DNA from: Brevibacterium rongguiense
Lineage (GTDB): Bacteria; Actinomycetota; Actinomycetes; Actinomycetales; Brevibacteriaceae
Length of the DNA stretch: 54,870 nucleotides
Direction of reading: 5' to 3'
Assembly: GCF_009857845.1 (NCBI RefSeq)
Contig: NZ_WWEQ01000015.1
Span: 1 to 54,870 of the forward strand
Shown in pieces: positions 49,822 through 54,870 of this stretch. A program made the translations under genes and the position numbers. Within the stretch, counting starts at the first letter, position 1. Each line of letters begins with the position of its first letter. The notes below the pieces were generated by a model. That model saw nothing but the letters and a program-made list of their open reading frames with translations. It searched no databases and was not told the origin of the DNA.

Positions 49822-51107
49822 CCGTCCACGGTGTCGCGCGGCGCGCGGTAGCGCATGAACGACGGAGCGAGCGCCGCGGCGGCGAGCACGCCCACGATGC
49901 ACAGCACCCCGCCGCCGATCGAGGTCCAGGCGGTCCCCACGAGGGACGTCGCGTAGCCGTGTACCACGTCCGCGATGCGCGGGCCGCCGGCCACCACCAC
50001 GGTGAAGACGCCCTGCAGGCGCCCGCGCTTGTCGTCGTCGGCCGCCTGCTGGAGCATCGTCGTGCGGAACGCCGCGGAGATCGTATCGGCCCCGCCGCCC
50101 ACCATGAGGCACGCCAGCGCGCCCACCAGGGCCGCCCACCACAGGGAGTGCGCCAGCGGCAGGAACGCCCCGAACAGTGCCATCGCCGCGCCCCAGACCA
50201 CGATGCAGATGACGACGGCGCGGCCCTGCCGGGAGACGCGCGAGACCCAGCCGGAGAAGACGCCGGCCGCGGTCGCGCCGATGCTCAGGCCGGCCGACAG
50301 CAGCGCGAAGACCGCCCCGCCGCTGGGCGGGCCGCCGAAGGACTCGTGCGCGATCTGCGGGAACATGGCCCGCGGCATCCCGAAGACCATCGCGATGATG
50401 TCGACGACGAAGCTCATGAGCAGCACCGGCGAGGTGCGCAGGTACGCGAAGCCCTCCATCACGCTCGCGAAGCCCGCCCGGCGCACCTGTCCGCCCACGC
50501 CGGTGCGCGGGGGCAGGGCGGGCAGGCGCGCGATCGCCCAAAGCGCCACGCCCAGGGCCACGGCATCGAACGCGTAGAGCAGCGGATAGCCCAGCACGGG
50601 GATGAGCATGCCGCCCACGAGCGGGCCAACGATCGCCCCGAACGTCATGAGGGTCATGTTCAGCGTGTTCGCGGCGGCCAGCTGGGAACTGGGCACCAGC
50701 GAGGGCAGGATCGCCGAGCGGGCCGGCTGGTTGACCGCGAAGAACGCCTGCTGGAGAGCCAGTGCCACGAGCACGAGCCACACGCTGTCGGTGCGGATGA
50801 ACGCGAGCAGCCACAGCAGTCCGCTCGCCGCCGCGAGGCCCAGCCCCGTGACCATGAGCAGGCGCCGGCGGTCCATCGCATCGGACAGCGAGCCGCCGTA
50901 GAGGCCGAACACCACGAGCGGCACCAGGCCGAAGATGCCGGTGAGGCCCACGTAGGCGGAGCTGCCGGTGATGGAGTAGATCTGCGCGGGCACCGCGACG
51001 ATCGTCAGCTGGGCGCCGATGACCGTGACGATGTTGGCGATGAAGAGGCGCCGATAGGCCGGCACGCGCAGCGGGCGAGTGTCGGCGAACAGGTCGCGCA
51101 GGGCCAA
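49818..51107 (-). CDS. MFS transporter (enterobactin-exporter-like)
   Basis: A 429-residue, 12-helix transporter. The start RPLRVPAYRRLFIANIVTVIGAQL resembles EntS-type and macrolide-efflux MFS proteins, and GGSLSDAMDRRRLLMVTG is the loop 2-3 motif. The TTG start has GAGGAGG upstream, a strong SD; the upstream frame is arginine-rich shadow. It overlaps the previous gene tail-to-tail by 4 bp. No siderophore genes are adjacent, so the substrate is uncertain. Confidence 0.85.
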   Translation of the reverse strand: MALRDLFADTRPLRVPAYRRLFIANIVTVIGAQLTIVAVPAQIYSITGSSAYVGLTGIFGLVPLVVFGLYGGSLSDAMDRRRLLMVTGLGLAAASGLLWLLAFIRTDSVWLVLVALALQQAFFAVNQPARSAILPSLVPSSQLAAANTLNMTLMTFGAIVGPLVGGMLIPVLGYPLLYAFDAVALGVALWAIARLPALPPRTGVGGQVRRAGFASVMEGFAYLRTSPVLLMSFVVDIIAMVFGMPRAMFPQIAHESFGGPPSGGAVFALLSAGLSIGATAAGVFSGWVSRVSRQGRAVVICIVVWGAAMALFGAFLPLAHSLWWAALVGALACLMVGGGADTISAAFRTTMLQQAADDDKRGRLQGVFTVVVAGGPRIADVVHGYATSLVGTAWTSIGGGVLCIVGVLAAAALAPSFMRYRAPRDTVDG

Positions 51108-51282
51108 GGAGCCTCCTCGGGGCGGGCATCGGGCGTGGGAGAGCCTATGCGATGGGTGCCGTGGCCGCGCACCGCGCCCGAGGCGCGAACCGGACGGGCA
51201 CGCAGGACGCCTCGAGCGCACCTCGCGCGCACCCCGCGCGCCTCGGGCACGTAGGGCGCCTCGGGCGGCCCAGTGAGAGCGC

Positions 51283-52062
51283 CTACCGGCCCTGCGCGCT
51301 CTGGCGCCGGGCCTCCTTCCAGCCGCTCCACACCGCGATGCCCACGATGATGGCCAGTGAGACCCACAGGGCGTACTTGTCGACGAGCTTGAGCAGGTCG
51401 ACAGCGGGCTGGCCGATCTCGAAGCCGATCCACGCGCAGCCCCAGCTCAGCACCAGTGCTCCGGCGGCGTTGCACAGGAAGAACGTCCAGAAGCGCATGC
51501 CGGACCAGCCGGAGATGAGCCACACGATGCTGCCGGGCACACCGGGGAACCGGCCCAGCACGACGAGCGCGATGAGCAGCCAGCGCGGCAGGCGGCGGAT
51601 CTGCTCGGCGCGGCGGTACGTGCGCTCCGTGTTCGCGAAGATCGACACGATGCGCTCGCCCCAGCGGCGCCCCGCGAACCACCACAGCCAGTCGAACTTC
51701 ATCATGCCCGCCCAGCCCGCGGCGACGACGATCCACAGCGGGTGGGACTCGACGGCCGCGAAGGCCCCCGCGCCGGCCACCACGGTCTTGGCCCCGATGA
51801 GGAACGACAGCAGCACGGGCATCTTGGCGATGAGCATGGGCCGCAGCGGCCACATGACCAGGTAGAAGAGCGGAATGATGAAGAGGAAGGCGAGCAGCAC
51901 CCGGTCGCTGGGCCGCGGGGTGCCCTCCCACGGCAGCAGGTCGCGCATGGTGCGCACCTGCCGGGGCCCGTGCGGCGCGAGGCGCTCGGCGACATCGCCA
52001 TCCGGGGCGGCGCCGTCCTCCGGCGCAGCCGCGTCGTCGGGGACTGCCTTCTCTTCGCTCAT
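51283..52062 (-). CDS. DedA/VTT-like membrane protein
   Basis: A 259-residue protein with an acidic soluble N-terminus and about five helices. WLWWFAGRRWGERI and GRFPGVPGSIVWLISGWSGM carry the conserved glycines and prolines of the DedA/VTT family, which are lipid-scramblase-like proteins for undecaprenyl phosphate or phospholipids. TAGGGT ends 7 nt before the ATG. It is divergent from the quinone oxidoreductase gene; their promoters sit back to back within 40 bp. The 175-bp gap downstream of the preceding MFS start is GC-rich with no clear feature. Confidence 0.8.
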   Translation of the reverse strand: MSEEKAVPDDAAAPEDGAAPDGDVAERLAPHGPRQVRTMRDLLPWEGTPRPSDRVLLAFLFIIPLFYLVMWPLRPMLIAKMPVLLSFLIGAKTVVAGAGAFAAVESHPLWIVVAAGWAGMMKFDWLWWFAGRRWGERIVSIFANTERTYRRAEQIRRLPRWLLIALVVLGRFPGVPGSIVWLISGWSGMRFWTFFLCNAAGALVLSWGCAWIGFEIGQPAVDLLKLVDKYALWVSLAIIVGIAVWSGWKEARRQSAQGR

Positions 52063-52069
52063 GGGCTCC

Positions 52070-52075
52070 ACCCTA
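52070..52075 (-). promoter_or_regulatory. -10 hexamer TAGGGT, leaderless type
   Basis: TAGGGT on the minus strand ends 7 nt before the ATG at 52062. Confidence 0.5.
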
Positions 52076-52090
52076 GAGCGCGGGCGGGCA

Positions 52091-52096
52091 TAGCAT
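52091..52096 (+). promoter_or_regulatory. -10 hexamer TAGCAT, leaderless type
   Basis: TAGCAT ends 6 nt before the ATG at 52103. Confidence 0.5.
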
Positions 52097-52102
52097 TGCC
52101 CC

Positions 52103-53059
52103 ATGGTGATCTTCGGCTTCGAATCCTACGGCGGCCCGAGCGCCGCGCGCTTCATCGAGGTGGACGAGCCCGCCCCGCAGCCCGGGCACGTGCTCATCGA
52201 GGTAGAGGCGACCGCCGTGAACCCCGGTGACATCAAGGTCCGCTCCGGTCAGCGCCAGGGCGCATTCCCGGTCGCGTTCCCCATGGCGATGGGCCGCGAG
52301 GCCGCCGGCCGGGTCGTCGCTGCCCCGGACGGCGCGTTCCCGCCCGGCACGCGCGTCTTCGGCGCCGCCGCCGCGGGCTTCGGCACGTTCGCCCCGCGCG
52401 CGCTGCTGGCCGCGGAGTCCGTCGCCGAGGTGCCCGAGGGCGTGAGCTCGGCCGCCGCCGCCTGCGTGCCGGTCGCGGTGGGCACGGCCTACGACGCGCT
52501 TGCCGACCTCCACCTCCAGCGCGGCCAGACCCTCCTCGTGCTCGGCGCCGGCGGCGGCGTGGGCACGGCCGCCCTGCAGCTGGCGCACTCCGCCGGCGCG
52601 CACACGGTGGGCGTGGCCTCCGAGTCCAAGCGCGACGTCGTCGAGGCCGCCGGCGCCGTGTTCGTCCGCTCCGGGCCCGGCTGGCCGCAGCGGGCGCTGG
52701 CCGCCGCGGGAATCCCGGACGCCGTGCTCGACCTCGTGGGCGGGGAGGCGCTCACCGCCGGCGCGGCGCTCGGCTCCGATACGCGCCCCGCGGGGGCGGG
52801 CGATGCGATCCCGTTCGCGCAGGCGCTGCGCGACATGCGCCTCATCAGCGCCGCCGATCCCGAGCGGGCCGCACAGCTGGGCGGCAGCGGGATCCGCCGC
52901 CGGCGCTCCGCCGAGGTCTACGCCAAGCTCGCGGCGCTGCTCGCCTCCGGCGCGCTCGAGGTCAGCATCGGCCGCCGCTTCCACTTCTCCCAGGCCGACC
53001 GGGCCGTCGCCGCAGTCGAGGGCGGCCACGCCGCGGGCAAGGTCGTCGTCTACATGTGA
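52103..53059 (+). CDS. Zinc-independent quinone oxidoreductase (MDR superfamily)
   Basis: A 318-residue NADPH-dependent reductase. The N-terminal domain is GroES-like (VEATAVNPGDIKVRSGQ), without the zinc cysteines, and the nucleotide motif is LVLGAGGGVGTAALQLA. Relatives reduce quinones or enones one or two electrons at a time. TAGCAT is 6 nt upstream of the ATG. It is divergent from the DedA-like gene and converges with the esterase gene. Substrate unknown. Confidence 0.9.
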   Translation: MVIFGFESYGGPSAARFIEVDEPAPQPGHVLIEVEATAVNPGDIKVRSGQRQGAFPVAFPMAMGREAAGRVVAAPDGAFPPGTRVFGAAAAGFGTFAPRALLAAESVAEVPEGVSSAAAACVPVAVGTAYDALADLHLQRGQTLLVLGAGGGVGTAALQLAHSAGAHTVGVASESKRDVVEAAGAVFVRSGPGWPQRALAAAGIPDAVLDLVGGEALTAGAALGSDTRPAGAGDAIPFAQALRDMRLISAADPERAAQLGGSGIRRRRSAEVYAKLAALLASGALEVSIGRRFHFSQADRAVAAVEGGHAAGKVVVYM

Positions 53060-53065
53060 GCCGCT

Positions 53066-54607
53066 CTACGGCTCCGGGCGCGCGGCGGGCTGGAGGCCCA
53101 GGGCGTGCGCGCGGTCCTCGGCGTAGGCCTGCCAGCGCGCGAGCAGCGGATACGGGCCATCGTGGGGCTCGGCGTCGAAGATGCGCACGGCGTGCGATGC
53201 GTCCCAGGCCGGCCAGCCGGGATCGCCGGTGGCCGCGAAGCGCACCCACGCCTCGCGCAGCTGCTCGCCCACGCGGCGCTCCGCGGCGCTGGGCCGCGGG
53301 TAGATGAGGCGGCCCATGTCCGAATCGAACTGGTCGAAGATGAGCGGCACATCGGCGGCGTGGGCCGAACCGATGCCGCCCTCCGGGGCGAGGGCGAGGA
53401 GGTAGGCGTACGTGGCCCCGCCCGCCTCGGCGTGCGCCTGGGCCAGCTGCATGGCCGGGACCGTGAACACCCAGTCCGACTGCACCGCCTCGTAGAGGTC
53501 CTCCGGTTCGCGTCCCTCGAACAGCGCCGCGTAGGCCTCGAGCGCGCCGGCGGGGCCGAGCGCGGCCAGCCGCGCCTGCGCGAGGCCGGCGTCGACCTCG
53601 CGGGGCCGGTAGGCCATGAAGAGGCGGAATTCATCGCTGTTGTGGCCGATGATGACCTCGGCATCGCGGCTCGCCCCGTGGGCCAGGGATTCCCAGGGGT
53701 CCGCGGGCAGCGTCAGCCCGTCCACCACCGGGCACAGGAGCGGCTCGAAGGCCGAGGCCCGGCCCAGCTCGGAGCGGTGCTCGCGCTGCGCGCTGATGTA
53801 GCGAGCCGTCAGGGCCTCGAAGCGGGCGGGCTCGATGCGGGCGAACGCCTCGGGCGTGGGCTCCAGGCCCGCCGCGTCGGCGAAGAGCTCCGTGGCCCGG
53901 GCGGCCAGGGCGGAGTCGATGAACATCGCTGGGGGGCTCTGCAGGATCGCCCGGCGGAACAGCCCGCGCGCGGCGGGCATGGCGAGCAGGGCCTGCACGG
54001 AGCCGGCGCCCGCGGACTCGCCCATGAGCGTGACCCGGTCCGGATCCCCGCCGAATGCCGCGATGTTCTCCCGCACCCACGACAGGGCGGCGACCTGGTC
54101 GAGCAGGCCGCGGTTGGAGGGGAAGTCGATGGTCTCCGGGCTGGCGGGGAAGTGGAGGAAGCCCTCGACCCCCAGGCGGTAGTTGAGGGTGACGAAGACG
54201 CAGCCGAGCCGCGCGAAGGGGGTGCCGTCGTAGGTGGGCTCCGCGGAGGAGCCCTGGATGTAGGCGCCCCCGTGGATCCAGACGATGACGGGCAGGCCCT
54301 CACCGGCCCCGTCCGGTTGCTCAACTGGGCTTCCGGCGGGGGCCCACACGTTGAGCGTGAGCCAGTCGTCGCCGTCGCGGTGGTCCGCCAGCGGCGCCTG
54401 CCCATCCGGGGCGAACTGGGGCGGTGGCGGGCCGAACCGATCGGCGGCGAAGACACCGGTGTGCGCGGCGGGAGGCTGCGGGGCGCGGAACCTGTTGGGT
54501 CCCACGGGCGGTGCCGCGTACGGCAGGCCCAGGAACCGGTCGATGCCGTCTGTCGTGGTGCCGCGGACGCGGCCGAGGGCGGTGCTGACTTCCGGTGCGC
54601 TCGTCAT
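53066..54607 (-). CDS. Type-B carboxylesterase
   Basis: A 513-residue alpha/beta-hydrolase of the carboxylesterase/cholinesterase family. FLGLPYAAPPVGPNRFRAP and WIHGGAYIQGSS (oxyanion hole) are diagnostic, the nucleophile Ser198 is in MGESAGAGS, the acid lies in HNSDEFRLF, and the catalytic His in GSAHAADVPLIFDQF. No signal peptide, so cytoplasmic. TAGACT ends 6 nt before the ATG. Probably hydrolyses short-chain esters; the substrate cannot be told. Confidence 0.93.
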   Translation of the reverse strand: MTSAPEVSTALGRVRGTTTDGIDRFLGLPYAAPPVGPNRFRAPQPPAAHTGVFAADRFGPPPPQFAPDGQAPLADHRDGDDWLTLNVWAPAGSPVEQPDGAGEGLPVIVWIHGGAYIQGSSAEPTYDGTPFARLGCVFVTLNYRLGVEGFLHFPASPETIDFPSNRGLLDQVAALSWVRENIAAFGGDPDRVTLMGESAGAGSVQALLAMPAARGLFRRAILQSPPAMFIDSALAARATELFADAAGLEPTPEAFARIEPARFEALTARYISAQREHRSELGRASAFEPLLCPVVDGLTLPADPWESLAHGASRDAEVIIGHNSDEFRLFMAYRPREVDAGLAQARLAALGPAGALEAYAALFEGREPEDLYEAVQSDWVFTVPAMQLAQAHAEAGGATYAYLLALAPEGGIGSAHAADVPLIFDQFDSDMGRLIYPRPSAAERRVGEQLREAWVRFAATGDPGWPAWDASHAVRIFDAEPHDGPYPLLARWQAYAEDRAHALGLQPAARPEP

Positions 54608-54613
54608 GGGCCG

Positions 54614-54619
54614 AGTCTA
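54614..54619 (-). promoter_or_regulatory. -10 hexamer TAGACT, leaderless type
   Basis: TAGACT on the minus strand ends 6 nt before the ATG at 54607. Confidence 0.5.
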
Positions 54620-54626
54620 TTCAACG

Positions 54627-54686
54627 AGCGCGTCGCCGTGCGACCAGAGCGATCCGCCGGGTAACCGCAGCGCGTCGCCGTGTGAC
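54627..54686. repeat. 18-bp direct repeat in the esterase/epimerase intergenic region
   Basis: AGCGCGTCGCCGTGCGAC (54627-54644) recurs at 54669-54686 with one mismatch, 42 bp apart (four helical turns). It lies between the divergent esterase and epimerase-like starts and could be a pair of operator sites. Confidence 0.6.
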
Positions 54687-54695
54687 TTTTGGGGC

Positions 54696-54762
54696 ATGGT
54701 CGATCAGCAGCGCCCCGTGCTCGTGACGGGCGGAACTGGTTTCGGGCCTTCGCCCCGGATCG
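54696..54762 (+). pseudogene. N-terminus of a Rossmann-fold (NAD-dependent epimerase-like) protein, interrupted by an IS
   Basis: ATG at 54696 opens a frame reading MVDQQRPVLVTGGTGF, the exact start expected of an extended SDR/NAD-dependent epimerase. After this the expected L/V-G-S continuation is missing and the frame runs into sequence leading to an IS3-type transposase end. GACTTT ends 6 nt before the ATG, the same layout as other leaderless genes here. The true boundary with the IS is uncertain (between about 54743 and 54763). Confidence 0.55.
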
Positions 54763-54870
54763 TGGACACGGTGTTGGTTGATTATGCTGCGGTTGGCAGC
54801 GTAGCGGCCCGGTGGGCCTCGTAGGTGGACGGGGACTGGTGGCCGCACCAGGAGTGGCGTCGGCGGGTGT
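54763..54870 (-). mobile_element. IS3-family insertion sequence, terminal part (runs off right edge)
   Basis: A transposase 3' end on the minus strand (stop at 54782) is followed by about 20 bp to a possible terminus TGGACACGG at 54763. The boundary is tentative, because the other inverted repeat is outside the window. The element would have landed near codon 16-22 of the epimerase-like gene. Confidence 0.6.
54782..54870 (-). CDS. IS3-family transposase, C-terminal end (partial)
   Basis: The last 28 codons read TRRRHSWCGHQSPSTYEAHR and then AATLPTAA. The pattern (N)TRRRHS-x-x-G-x-x-SP-x-x-YE is the C-terminal end of the integrase domain of IS3-family OrfB. The stop is TAA. The catalytic DDE residues lie outside the window. 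Confidence 0.75.
   Translation of the reverse strand, partial: TRRRHSWCGHQSPSTYEAHRAATLPTAA

Noticed and set aside
48337..51129. A 930-codon minus-strand frame and an 895-codon plus-strand frame over the two MFS genes
   Set aside because: Both are shadows of the MFS genes, with Arg/His/Gly-rich translations and no plausible starts.
51108..51282. A possible small gene or RNA between the MFS and DedA-like genes
   Set aside because: The 175 bp are GC-rich with short CGCC/CTCG repeats but no start with SD, no promoter and no clear structure.

Overview
The window is very GC-rich (third codon positions almost all G or C), uses ATG, GTG and TTG starts, and carries a C50-type carotenoid operon, NarL-type two-component pairs, a DUF222/HNH gene, LysE/LysG and an FMN-riboswitch riboflavin operon. 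This points to a high-GC actinomycete, most likely Micrococcales; I cannot name the genus from sequence alone. Many genes have a -10-like hexamer ending exactly 6-7 nt before the start codon, the layout of leaderless transcripts.

Layout. 1-132: 5' end of an IS481-type element abutting the stop codon of a class III CoA-transferase. 134-7115: putative acyl-CoA/alpha-hydroxyacid catabolic island (CoA-transferase, APH-fold kinase, histidine phosphatase, ThDP enzyme, Zn-alcohol dehydrogenase, HSD10-like SDR). 7152-9693: two-component system with a frameshifted kinase, plus a stand-alone copy of the kinase's membrane domain. 9813-12069: CPBP protease and an SHMT-family enzyme. 12219-15216: second two-component system and a DUF4097-like cell-surface gene with an in-frame TAG. 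15269-17282: membrane protein, unknown protein, pyroglutamyl peptidase, followed by the PhzF gene to 18118. 18204-24446: isopentenyl-PP isomerase, DUF402 protein, asparaginase and the operon crtB-crtI-crtYe-crtYf-crtEb. 24555-25190: small membrane protein gene with an in-frame TGA. 25420-29353: ribD-ribE-ribBA-ribH under an FMN riboswitch. 29397-37002: small membrane protein, aldo/keto reductase, methionine aminopeptidase, MarR plus a frameshifted MFS gene, and an ABC-like ATPase paired with a YhgE/Pip membrane protein. 37023-41497: DUF2218, LysE/LysG, MFS transporter, PAP2 phosphatase. 41513-49821: P1 (DmpA) peptidase, DUF222-HNH, RecQ-type helicase, CDF metal transporter, MFS. 49818-54607: MFS, DedA-like protein, quinone oxidoreductase, carboxylesterase. 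54696-54870: N-terminus of a Rossmann (epimerase-like) protein apparently broken by an IS3-family element that runs off the right edge.

How the genes work together. idi supplies isoprenoid precursor for the carotenoid operon, whose genes overlap by ATGA junctions; no GGPP synthase gene is in the window. The rib genes form one overlapping operon controlled at the leader by FMN. The MarR gene precedes its likely efflux target, and LysG faces lysE across a dyad.

The most striking oddities are five point lesions in otherwise well-preserved genes (two in-frame stops, two clear single-base indels and one probable one), IS elements at both edges, a fold-back hairpin that would hide the transposase ribosome-binding site from read-through transcripts, and a 16-bp perfect inverted repeat with nested hairpins at the end of ribH. 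I saw no CRISPR array, rRNA or tRNA gene. No gene-free stretch exceeds about 300 bases.
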